The position numbers and the translations under genes are program-made. From Bacteroidia bacterium (GTDB lineage: Bacteria; Bacteroidota; Bacteroidia; JAESSM01; NORP286): a stretch of 5,769 bases of DNA. The stretch lies in NCBI GenBank assembly GCA_016764115.1, contig JAESSM010000129.1:1-5769 (forward strand). Reading direction: 5' to 3'. Positions 1 through 5,769 of this stretch are shown one piece after another. The notes under the pieces were generated by a model. The model searched no databases, was not told the origin of the DNA, and saw nothing but the letters and a program-made list of their open reading frames with translations. Within the stretch, counting starts at the first letter, position 1, and each line of letters opens with the position of its first letter.

Positions 1-1167
1 AATGTATCAAGACAGCAGGGAAGCCGAAATGCTAATGTTACCGGTTCAAAATTTGAAATAAGAGATAAATCCAACACATATGCAATTAAAGGATTTGGAG
101 CAATTAGCAATGTGTACATCAAAACCGACAATAACGGAACAGGGGCTTCAAGCTTAGGTTATAAGTATAACGCAGAGTTTGGGAAAATAAGCGGGAATTT
201 TCAATTCGAATTGGAACAAAATGTTGAAAGTGATACCTATGATCCCAATGATCTGGGATTTTTATATAATAACAATGAAATATCGAATGTCATTAGATTT
301 AGGTATAACATCTATAAGCCTTTTTGGAAATTGCTAAAACTTTACTCTTTTATTGGTACAGATTATAATACACTATATAAACCTCGAAATTTTACTGAGT
401 ATGGAATTTTTGGAATGGTAAATACAACTACCTTAAAATACCTTAGTGGGGGCGTGTCATTTCGTGCGATACCTGTTGAATCCTACGATTATTTCGAATC
501 GCGAGTTGACGGTAGATACTTCATTAGACCCAAAAAGTTTAATGTAAATGGTTGGATATCTACTGATTATAGAAAAAAAATGGCGTTGGATATTAATTTT
601 TATATCAAGAAAGCAAATAAATATGATCATAAGGTTTTTAGAATTGGTATTAACCCCAGGATTAGAATAAATGATAAGTTATCATTTGTATATAGATTTA
701 AAGTTAATAATGATTACAATAACATCGGATTTGCAACAATAGATACCAGTGCAAACATCATATTTGGTAAAAGAAATATTCAAACTATAAATAATACCAT
801 TTCCGGAAATTATATTTTTACTAATAAAATAGCATTAGGCTTAAGAGTTCGTCATTACTGGTCGCAGGCGAAATATGATCAATTTTATTTCTTACAAGAT
901 GATGGGTATTTAGGGTATACTGATTATTCCGCTGATCATAATATCAATTTTAATGCCTTTAATATTGATGTGGTTTATACCTGGGAGTTTGCTCCAGGAA
1001 GCGAAATGAAAATTGTTTGGAAAAATGCAATATTACGGACACAAAATGAGCTAATTGATAATTTCTACAGAAATTTAGAGAATACATGGGATTCTCCTCA
1101 AGCCAATAGTGTATCAATAAAACTTTTGTATTATCTTGATTATTTGTATTTCAAGAAAACAACATAA
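1..1167 (+). CDS. DUF5916-family outer-membrane beta-barrel protein, C-terminal part (5' end outside window)
   Basis: The frame is open from base 1 to a TAA at 1165-1167, so 388 C-terminal residues are visible and the true start lies upstream. A GTG at 112 is only an internal codon. I recognise the C-terminal beta-barrel region of the Bacteroidota DUF5916 family, whose members usually carry an N-terminal CBM9-like carbohydrate-binding domain that would be off-window. Diagnostic stretches, numbered from the first visible codon, are DKSNTY (about 22-27), NVESDTYDPNDLGF (74-87), YNIYKPFW, the RHYWS motif (284-288), YTWEF (326-330) and the closing YYLDY (377-381). Alternating polar and hydrophobic strands rich in Tyr, Asn and Phe fit an outer-membrane barrel. 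Substrate and exact function are not known to me; the link to carbohydrate binding is inferred from the family's usual N-terminal domain. A hairpin follows the stop, so it probably ends its own transcript and is unrelated to the TPR genes downstream. Confidence 0.88.
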   Translation, partial: NVSRQQGSRNANVTGSKFEIRDKSNTYAIKGFGAISNVYIKTDNNGTGASSLGYKYNAEFGKISGNFQFELEQNVESDTYDPNDLGFLYNNNEISNVIRFRYNIYKPFWKLLKLYSFIGTDYNTLYKPRNFTEYGIFGMVNTTTLKYLSGGVSFRAIPVESYDYFESRVDGRYFIRPKKFNVNGWISTDYRKKMALDINFYIKKANKYDHKVFRIGINPRIRINDKLSFVYRFKVNNDYNNIGFATIDTSANIIFGKRNIQTINNTISGNYIFTNKIALGLRVRHYWSQAKYDQFYFLQDDGYLGYTDYSADHNINFNAFNIDVVYTWEFAPGSEMKIVWKNAILRTQNELIDNFYRNLENTWDSPQANSVSIKLLYYLDYLYFKKTT

Positions 1168-1178
1168 GTATCAAATAT

Positions 1179-1200
1179 AACAATCCAAAGTTGGATTGTT
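1179..1200 (+). terminator. Perfect 10-bp hairpin just after the DUF5916 stop, possible terminator
   Basis: The arms AACAATCCAA (1179-1188) and TTGGATTGTT (1191-1200) are exact reverse complements separated by AG; in RNA the innermost pair would open to give a 4-nt loop. G-U and A-U pairs can extend the stem to 1176-1203. It begins 11 bases after the stop codon, where a terminator is expected. There is no U-tract after the stem, so it may instead be a 3'-end stabilising hairpin or a weak terminator. Confidence 0.55.
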
Positions 1201-1240
1201 GTGAGATAAATCTTGACCCTAAGATTATCAATATGTAACA

Positions 1241-1283
1241 AGATCCTTCATTCCCTGCCTGCCGGCAGGTTCAGGATGACAGA
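1241..1283. repeat. Palindromic intergenic element of the GATCC...TCAGGATGACAG type
   Basis: The element has outer arms ATCCT (1243-1247) and AGGAT (1273-1277) around a perfect 12-bp palindrome CCTGCCGGCAGG (1258-1269), and closes with TTCAGGATGACAGAG. It is much more GC-rich than its surroundings. From general knowledge, short elements with this GATCC / TCAGGATGACA pattern are scattered between genes in many Bacteroidota genomes; that this is one of them is recognition, not a search result. A related sequence occurs inside the coding region at 4776-4808. It could fold as a hairpin in RNA or a cruciform in DNA; its role is unknown. Confidence 0.6.
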
Positions 1284-1341
1284 GGGATAGGCTTTCGAGA
1301 CAACTTTCCCAATATTCCTATAGGGTAGTCTGAGCTTTGGT

Positions 1342-1365
1342 TTTTTTTCAAAAAGTCGAAAAAAA
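1342..1365. other. Paired T-tract and A-tract upstream of the TPR gene promoter
   Basis: TTTTTTTC (1342-1349) and GAAAAAAA (1358-1365) are exact reverse complements with an 8-base loop. The tracts lie immediately upstream of the candidate promoter at 1367-1391. Such A/T tracts can bend DNA or act like an UP element; alternatively the T-run could end transcription arriving from upstream. The sequence alone does not choose between these. Confidence 0.3.
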
Positions 1366-1366
1366 G

Positions 1367-1391
1367 TTGGTGGTAATTTTCCTTACCTTTA
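1367..1391 (+). promoter_or_regulatory. Candidate Bacteroidota-type promoter of the 550-aa TPR gene
   Basis: TTG at 1367-1369 and TACCTTTA at 1384-1391 resemble the Bacteroidota -33 (TTG/TTTG) and -7 (TAnnTTTG) elements; the -7 box matches all fixed positions but the last. The 14-base gap is shorter than usual, so the -33 assignment is weak. The -7 box ends 4 bases before the ATG, placing transcription start at or almost at the start codon. The same arrangement, TA-Y-CTTTAT-R-AG-ATG, precedes the next gene, which strengthens both calls. Confidence 0.45.
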
Positions 1392-1395
1392 TAAG

Positions 1396-3048
1396 ATGGG
1401 TAGCAAGTATTTCAAAATATTACTCTTTAGTTTTATTTGCTCATTGTTAATTGGTAATTGTCATTTGGGTTTTGCACAGAAAAGTACAATTGACTCCCTC
1501 AAAACTGCTTATCAGAATGCTACGCATGACACTACCAAAGCCAAACTCCTTGTAGAACTTTCCGAACATATCTATCTCCTCAACCCCGATTCTGTAATTC
1601 CATTCTGTCAAAGAGCCATTGAAATTATTGAAATTAACCTGCCTAATGAACAAGTAGACATTTCTCATGTTAGTCCTGAAGAAGAATCCTCCTTCTTGCT
1701 TGCTAAAGCACGCGCGTTGAATAATATTGGGTTTATTCATCAGCAACAAGGAGATATAAAAAAAGGGTTGGAATATTACTTTGAAAGTGTGAAAATTTAT
1801 AAAAAATACTTGGCTGAAAATTTGGATGAAGAAACTTTTTTAAAGAAGGAAAAAATATTTAAAAAATGCCTTACAGATGCCTATATCAATATCGGGTTTA
1901 TCTATAATAATCAAGGGGAGATTGAAAAAGGATTGGAATATTACTATTTGAGTTTAAAGATTAAAGAAGAGATCAAGGATAAAAAAGGGCTGGCTGAATC
2001 TTATAACAATATTGGGGCTATCTATCATGATCAAGGGGAGATTGACAAGGCTCTTGAATTCTACTATTTGAGTTTAAAGATTTTAGAAGAGATCAAGGAT
2101 AAAAAAGGGCTGGCTGGATCTTATAATAATATTGGAACTGTTTATCATAATCAAGGTGAGATTGAAATGGCTTTGGAATATTACTTTATGAGTTTGAAGA
2201 TTAAAGAAGAGATCAAGGATAAAAAAGGGATTGCTAATTCATATCATAATATTGGTGGTGTACTAGGTAAGCTGGATAGTTTAGATGAAGGAATGAAGTA
2301 TTTGGAGTTGGGGTTGGAATTGGAGAAAGAATTGGGGCATAAATCATGGATTGCTGTCTGTTATTCCTCAATTGGTGGTTGGCAGTTGAAATTGGGGCAA
2401 GTTGAGTTAGCATTGAAAAGTGGGTTGGAGACATTGGCACTGGCTAAAGAGATAGGAATTGTGGATTATGTGAAGGCGGCGGCGGGGTTACTAAGTGATG
2501 TTTATAAAAAGCAAAGCAAATTTGAAGATGCACTTGCCATGTACGAGTTGGAAGTGCAAATGCAGGATAGTATTGTTAATGAAGATAACCAGAAGCAACT
2601 GATACGCCAGGAGATGAAGTATGAGTATGAGAAAGAACAAATACGAAAGGAGCACGAAGCAAAAGAACAATTAAGAATTATTAATGAACAATTATCAAGA
2701 AGAGACAATTTACATTACTCTGCAATTTTTATAGGTATTCTGATACTCTTTGGAGGTATTTTGATGCTAGGCTTTGTTAAGATCAAACCAAATGAGGTAA
2801 AGGGAATTATCTTTATATCATTCCTGATTCTCTTTGAGTTTGTACTGGTTTTAGCGGATCCTCACATTGAACAATACACAGGAGGTGCTCCCGGCTACAA
2901 ACTACTTTTCAACGCGGGAATTGCCGGATTTATGTTCCCATTGCATCAATTCTTTGAGAGGAAGCTCAAAAAACGTATCAGCAATGCCCAAAGAAAAAAG
3001 ATCAACAAGATGATGGAGCAGTATAAAAAGGATGTGGAAGAGTTATAG
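1396..3048 (+). CDS. Exported TPR protein with coiled coil and three-TM C-terminal domain (550 aa)
   Basis: The ATG at 1396 is chosen because a good signal peptide follows at once: K4 and K7, a hydrophobic core over about 8-20, and a likely cleavage after GFA (25-27). Next is the segment AYQNATHDTTK with YLLNPDS that opens many Bacteroidota TPR sensor proteins, then 40-residue TPR units over about 110-385, three of them nearly identical, with core N-N-I-G-x-I-Y-x-x-Q-G-E-I-x-K-A-L-E-Y. A charged coiled coil (about 393-437, containing MKYEYEKEQI) leads to TM1 (442-461), TM2 (470-487), an extracytoplasmic loop with TGGAPGYK (495-502), TM3 (503-520) and a basic tail inside the cell. In related TPR histidine kinases an output domain follows TM1; none is visible here. 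A role as a membrane-anchored periplasmic protein-interaction scaffold or sensor is inference. The next paralogue starts 57 bases after the stop. Confidence 0.85.
   Translation: MGSKYFKILLFSFICSLLIGNCHLGFAQKSTIDSLKTAYQNATHDTTKAKLLVELSEHIYLLNPDSVIPFCQRAIEIIEINLPNEQVDISHVSPEEESSFLLAKARALNNIGFIHQQQGDIKKGLEYYFESVKIYKKYLAENLDEETFLKKEKIFKKCLTDAYINIGFIYNNQGEIEKGLEYYYLSLKIKEEIKDKKGLAESYNNIGAIYHDQGEIDKALEFYYLSLKILEEIKDKKGLAGSYNNIGTVYHNQGEIEMALEYYFMSLKIKEEIKDKKGIANSYHNIGGVLGKLDSLDEGMKYLELGLELEKELGHKSWIAVCYSSIGGWQLKLGQVELALKSGLETLALAKEIGIVDYVKAAAGLLSDVYKKQSKFEDALAMYELEVQMQDSIVNEDNQKQLIRQEMKYEYEKEQIRKEHEAKEQLRIINEQLSRRDNLHYSAIFIGILILFGGILMLGFVKIKPNEVKGIIFISFLILFEFVLVLADPHIEQYTGGAPGYKLLFNAGIAGFMFPLHQFFERKLKKRISNAQRKKINKMMEQYKKDVEEL
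1881..2259 (+). repeat. 120-bp DNA tandem repeat encoding TPR units (three full units plus a part)
   Basis: Units are 1881-2000, 2001-2120 and 2121-2240, with a decaying partial unit after 2241. By hand count units 1 and 2 differ at about 18 of 120 positions and units 2 and 3 at about 23. The best-kept stretch, AGAAGAGATCAAGGATAAAA, is identical in all three. Each unit encodes exactly one 40-residue TPR plus linker, so gain or loss of a unit keeps the reading frame. DNA-level conservation including third codon positions points to fairly recent duplication or gene conversion. Confidence 0.75.
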
Positions 3049-3074
3049 TTGGTGATCAGAGTGCAATCGTAAAC

Positions 3075-3101
3075 TTGTAATTAGCAAATTCACTATCTTT
3101 A
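3075..3101 (+). promoter_or_regulatory. Candidate promoter of the fused TPR gene
   Basis: TTG at 3075-3077 and TATCTTTA at 3094-3101 are 16 bases apart and fit the Bacteroidota -33/-7 pattern moderately well. The box sits 4 bases before the ATG at 3106, exactly as in the upstream paralogue (TATCTTTATGAG versus TACCTTTATAAG). A leaderless or nearly leaderless transcript would result. No terminator-like hairpin is visible in the 57 bases between the two genes, so read-through from the first gene is also possible. Confidence 0.45.
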
Positions 3102-3105
3102 TGAG

Positions 3106-5769
3106 ATGAGGGTGTTTTTATTCATACCAACCTTCCTGTTAATATCCTTCTGTTCTTTCTCACAGAACAAAGTTAAGAGTGATAGCCTGTTTGCCGAACC
3201 GGAAGATCTAAATTTAGCTTACCAAACTGCTACCCACGACACCACCAAAATACACACTCTACTTTCTTGGGGAGACGAATTCTATCTGGAAAAACCGGAT
3301 TCAGCTTTTATTCTCTATTCAAAGGCTGCTGAAATAGCAAAAAAGAACTTAGAGGAAAATTTTAAAAGAGAAATGTTTTTGAATGCTATAAAAATATTCA
3401 ATAGAGGGCTGGCGAACGCCTATAACAAAATAGGTTTTATGTATAAAACTCATGGAGAGATAGAAAGGGGATTAGAATACTACTTTTTGTGTTTAAAGAT
3501 TGATCAGGAAATGAAAGATACAAATGGAATAGCTGTTTCTTATAACAATATTGCGGTCATCTATGTGAATCAAGGTGAATTGGAGAAGGCTCTGGAATAT
3601 CACTTTTATAGTTTAAAACTCCGTGACGGTATAAATGATAAAAAAGGGATTGCTAATTCTTATAACAATATTGCCATAATCTATAGTAGCCTGGGTGAAA
3701 ACGAAAAGGCACTGGAATATTTCCTTAGATCTATAAAAATATTTGAGGAAGAAAACGCTGTTGATCTGGCGAATGGGTATTGGAATATATCTACTCGATA
3801 TTTAGCACTTGATGATTCCTTAAATTATATTTTATACTTAAAGAAAGCTGCTAAAGATTATTTTGAAAGAAATGATTCATATGGTATGGCGTCTGGCTAT
3901 TATTCTAATGCCAACATTTTGTTTTATATAAATGAAATTGATTCAGCCATTTATTACTACAAAAGGGCCTTATCAGGTTATAAGCAGATGAATTATGATC
4001 AGTATGTTTGTTGGCTTTATAGAGAGATTTGTAAATGTTTATTCAATAAAAATGATGTGGTGAAAGCTACTATTTACGCTGATAGTAGTTTGAATTTGGC
4101 AAAAAAACTTGGCTATGTAAATGATATTAAGAAGGCAGCGAAGTTAATTACAAGAGGTTATAAAAAACAAGGCAAGTTTGAAGATGCGCTTACTTTGTAT
4201 GGATTGCAAATAGAAATGCAGGACAGTCTTATTAATGAGGATAACCAGAAACAGCTTATACGCCAACAAATGAAATATGAGTATGAAAAGGAGCAAATTC
4301 TAGCCGAGCAAGCTCAGAATGAAGAATTAAGAATTCAAAATGAAGAATTAAAAAGAAGAAATAGCCTGCATTACTTCGCCATATTCATCGGGCTACTGGT
4401 TCTATTTGGGGGGGTAATAGCACTTGGGTTTGTGAAAGTCTCTCCAAGAACAGCAGATGCGATCATTTTCATTTCTTTTTTAATTCTCTTTGAATTTATC
4501 TTAATATTAGTTGATCCATACATTGAAGAATGGACGGGAGGTGCACCAGGTTACAAACTACTCTTTAATGCAATTTTAGCAGGGGCGATCTTTCCCCTAC
4601 ACCAGTTTTTTGAAGAGAAATTGAAGAAACGCCTGGTAAAGGTTGAAAGCGGGCGAATTCCCGGGGGGCATTCGAACCAGCATAAGGGTATCAGGCCATT
4701 AATGATTGCATTATTGGTTGTTTCCCATTCCCACATTTTCGCTCAAAAAGATACCCTGGTCAATGCTGCCACTCTGGATCCACCAGCTGGCGGGGTCAAA
4801 ATGACAGAAAATAGCAAGATCAATTCACTTCGTTCTGCCTACAAAAATGCTAAACACGACACTGATAAAATAAATGCCTTGAGTATGTGGGCTACCGATA
4901 TTTATTTATCCGATCCAGATTCAGCTTTGATCTTGATGAAAGTTTCGGCAAAAATTGGTGAAAAAAACCTAAAACAAGAAACTAATTTAAATTTGCCTAG
5001 TGGGCAGGTGGACGATGAATTAATTAAGTTGTTTAAAAAAGGATTGTCTGATGCGTATAACAATATAGGGTATATTTATAAAGATCAAGGTGAGATTGAA
5101 AAGGCCCTGGAATACTATTTTTTGAGTTTAAAGATCCAAGAAGAGATCAATGATAAAGAAGGGATGGCTTATTCGTATAATAATATTGGGGTTAGCTATT
5201 ATAAGCAAGGAGAGTTAGATCCCGACAACTATCAAAAGGCTTTGGAATATTATTTTTTGAGTTTGAAGTTAAGAGAAGAGATCAATGATAAAGAAGGGAT
5301 GGCAGTTTCTTATCATAATATTGGCAATGTATTATGTAATTTAGATAGTATAGACAAAGGCATGGAGTTTTTGGAGTTGGCGTTGAAGTTGGCTAAAGAA
5401 TTGGGGTATAAAGCAAGAATTTCTGATGATTATTCAAGAATTGGTAGTTGGCAGTTAAAATTAGGACAGCTTGACGCTGCGTTGAAAAGTGGATTGGAAG
5501 CTTTAGCGGTATCTAGAAATATCGGACATGTGGAGTATATGAAGAGGGCAGCAAAGTTGTTGAGTGATGTTTACAAGAAACAGGGTAACTTTAAAGATGC
5601 CCTTTCCATGTATGAGTTGGAAATAGAAATGCGGGACAGTATTGTAAACGAGGAAAATCAAAAAGCTACCATCCGCCAACAAATGAAATATGAATATGAG
5701 AAAGAACAGATACTTGCTGAGCAAGCTCGCAAAGATCAATTAAGGGTTATCAATGAACAATTATCAAGA
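3106..5769 (+). CDS. Double-module TPR / coiled-coil / three-TM protein, two paralogues fused in frame (3' end outside window)
   Basis: I read this frame codon by codon from the ATG at 3106 to the window edge and found 888 sense codons and no stop; the end is off-window. An in-frame TAG at 3082 lies upstream, and the ATG at 3101 hits a stop after two codons, so 3106 is the start. Module A (1-505): signal peptide ending near FCSFS (15-19), AYQTATHDTTK, TPR units at about 104-223, a diverged helical-repeat region to about 370, coiled coil (about 385-420, MKYEYEKEQI), TM1 (424-443), TM2 (452-469), loop TGGAPGYK (477-484), TM3 (485-502). Linker 506-532 is basic and unlike the tail of the upstream paralogue. 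Module B (from M533): signal-like MIALLVVSHSHIFAQ, AYKNAKHDTDK, TPRs from about 649, and a coiled coil ending in NEQLSR, just where TM1 is expected. Likely a polytopic inner-membrane protein with two periplasmic TPR domains; the function is unknown. Confidence 0.82.
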   Translation, partial: MRVFLFIPTFLLISFCSFSQNKVKSDSLFAEPEDLNLAYQTATHDTTKIHTLLSWGDEFYLEKPDSAFILYSKAAEIAKKNLEENFKREMFLNAIKIFNRGLANAYNKIGFMYKTHGEIERGLEYYFLCLKIDQEMKDTNGIAVSYNNIAVIYVNQGELEKALEYHFYSLKLRDGINDKKGIANSYNNIAIIYSSLGENEKALEYFLRSIKIFEEENAVDLANGYWNISTRYLALDDSLNYILYLKKAAKDYFERNDSYGMASGYYSNANILFYINEIDSAIYYYKRALSGYKQMNYDQYVCWLYREICKCLFNKNDVVKATIYADSSLNLAKKLGYVNDIKKAAKLITRGYKKQGKFEDALTLYGLQIEMQDSLINEDNQKQLIRQQMKYEYEKEQILAEQAQNEELRIQNEELKRRNSLHYFAIFIGLLVLFGGVIALGFVKVSPRTADAIIFISFLILFEFILILVDPYIEEWTGGAPGYKLLFNAILAGAIFPLHQFFEEKLKKRLVKVESGRIPGGHSNQHKGIRPLMIALLVVSHSHIFAQKDTLVNAATLDPPAGGVKMTENSKINSLRSAYKNAKHDTDKINALSMWATDIYLSDPDSALILMKVSAKIGEKNLKQETNLNLPSGQVDDELIKLFKKGLSDAYNNIGYIYKDQGEIEKALEYYFLSLKIQEEINDKEGMAYSYNNIGVSYYKQGELDPDNYQKALEYYFLSLKLREEINDKEGMAVSYHNIGNVLCNLDSIDKGMEFLELALKLAKELGYKARISDDYSRIGSWQLKLGQLDAALKSGLEALAVSRNIGHVEYMKRAAKLLSDVYKKQGNFKDALSMYELEIEMRDSIVNEENQKATIRQQMKYEYEKEQILAEQARKDQLRVINEQLSR
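4640..4704 (+). other. Module A / module B junction with G6 run and overlapping out-of-frame TAATG
   Basis: This stretch encodes the linker between TM3 of module A and the internal Met533. It is locally GC-rich (17 of 21 bases over 4649-4669) and holds CCC followed by six G at 4663-4668. Frame 1 reads straight through. Frame 2 is open from 4640 and ends in a TAA at 4700-4702 that shares its last A with the ATG at 4702, a classic coupled stop-start layout. Loss of one G would therefore end module A there and make module B a separate, translationally coupled gene. No TAnnTTTG-like box precedes 4702, so module B has no obvious promoter of its own. Confidence 0.55.
4702..4749 (+). other. Internal signal-peptide-like or transmembrane segment at the start of module B
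   Basis: Codons 533-548 of the fused frame read as a short hydrophobic core followed by HIFAQK, the same kind of ending as the signal peptide of the upstream paralogue (GFAQK). Basic residues K527 and R530 precede it, as in a signal peptide n-region. After TM3 of module A the chain should be cytoplasmic, so this segment would carry module B out again, as an internal anchor or a processing site. Alternatively it is a true N-terminal signal peptide if translation starts at 4702. The hydrophobic core is short and interrupted by two His. Confidence 0.6.
4776..4808 (+). repeat. Repeat-like element inside the coding sequence of module B
   Basis: This stretch has GATCC (4777-4781), a palindromic core CCAGCTGG (4783-4790, extendable to 14 bp with one mismatch) and TCAAAATGACAGA (4796-4808). 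The last part matches TCAGGATGACAGA at 1271-1283 in 11 of 13 bases, and the order GATCC - palindrome - TCA..ATGACAGA is the same as in the intergenic element. It encodes LDPPAGGVKMTE, in a stretch of about 20 residues that the upstream paralogue lacks between FAQK and the SL(K/R)(T/S)AY segment. I infer capture of a dispersed repeat into the frame; chance resemblance is not excluded. Confidence 0.45.
5056..5310 (+). repeat. Tandem TPR-encoding DNA repeat in module B, second unit with a 15-bp insertion
   Basis: Unit 1 is 5056-5175 (120 bp) and unit 2 is 5176-5310 (135 bp); a third starts at 5311 and diverges. Both share TATTTTTTGAGTTT and GAAGAGATCAATGATAAAGA exactly. Unit 2 carries five extra codons near 5217-5235 (DPDNYQ region) between the two TPR helices, which lengthens the helix A-B turn but keeps the frame. 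The units resemble those at 1881-2259 in the upstream paralogue. Confidence 0.65.

Noticed and set aside
112..1167. A start of the first gene at GTG 112
   Set aside because: The frame is open from base 1 and the upstream codons (SRNANVTGSKFEIRDKSNTY) already match the DUF5916 family, so 112 is internal.
1317..1324. Palindrome CCTATAGG as an operator
   Set aside because: An 8-bp palindrome alone is expected by chance too often, and nothing else supports it.
1447..1470. Lipoprotein signal in the 550-aa protein (C22) or module A (C16)
   Set aside because: The residues before Cys are Asn and Phe at position -1, which do not fit a lipobox; ordinary signal peptidase I sites ending in FA-Q or FS-Q follow.
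1447..1749. Minus-strand open frames at 1447-1749, 2234-2440, 2502-2708, 4551-4736 and 5503-5739
   Set aside because: All lie opposite the strongly supported TPR coding frames, show no recognisable domains, and are readily explained as shadows of repetitive coding sequence.
1881..2259. CRISPR or non-coding direct-repeat array
   Set aside because: The 120-bp period equals 40 codons, the frame is open throughout, and the units encode TPR helices with no spacer structure.
2587..3048. Truncated sensor histidine kinase that lost its kinase domain by frameshift
   Set aside because: The same complete three-TM ending occurs in module A, so the absence of a kinase is a family trait and not local damage.
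4654..4667. GAATTCCCGGGG resembling a cloning-vector polylinker
   Set aside because: Only two adjacent six-base palindromes match; the flanks do not continue as any polylinker I know, and the reading frame runs through without interruption.
4663..4682. Minus-strand GGTTCGAATGCCCC resembling a tRNA T-arm
   Set aside because: The bases on the two sides of the loop do not pair as a 5-bp T-stem, and no anticodon or D arm is visible nearby.

Overview
The window looks like a piece of a Bacteroidota (Bacteroidetes) chromosome. It is AT-rich, opens with the C-terminal part of a DUF5916/CBM9-type outer-membrane beta-barrel protein (a family typical of this phylum), has no Shine-Dalgarno sequences in front of its genes, and carries TAnnTTTG-like -7 promoter boxes close to the start codons. 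All genes are on the + strand.

Layout: (1) 1-1167 is the 3' part of a DUF5916-family gene, with its start outside the window. (2) 1168-1395 is intergenic, with a strong hairpin just after the stop, a palindromic GATCC...TCAGGATGACAG element that looks like a dispersed intergenic repeat, paired T/A tracts and a candidate promoter. (3) 1396-3048 is a complete 550-aa exported TPR protein with a coiled coil and three C-terminal membrane segments. (4) 3106 to the window end is one uninterrupted reading frame of at least 888 codons holding two further copies of the same architecture head to tail. Module A has signal peptide, TPRs, coiled coil and three TM segments. A short basic linker then leads into a second signal-peptide-like segment and module B (TPRs and coiled coil), which is cut by the window edge just before its expected membrane segments. 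This frame has no stop before the edge.

The main point of interest is this tandem array of three paralogous modules, two of them fused in frame. Predicted topology of the fusion is self-consistent: TPR domain A outside, three TMs ending inside, basic linker inside, the internal signal-like segment crossing outward, TPR domain B outside. The shared C-terminal membrane domain, with a T-G-G-A-P-G-Y-K loop, sits where Bacteroidota TPR histidine kinases normally carry a kinase or DNA-binding output, but no known catalytic output is visible. A plausible but unproven reading is a family of membrane-anchored periplasmic TPR scaffolds or sensors that expand by tandem duplication. Two details at the fusion need checking: a G6 run plus an out-of-frame TAA overlapping the internal ATG, which could mean the 'fusion' is one indel away from two coupled genes; and a segment early in module B resembling the intergenic repeat, apparently turned into coding sequence.
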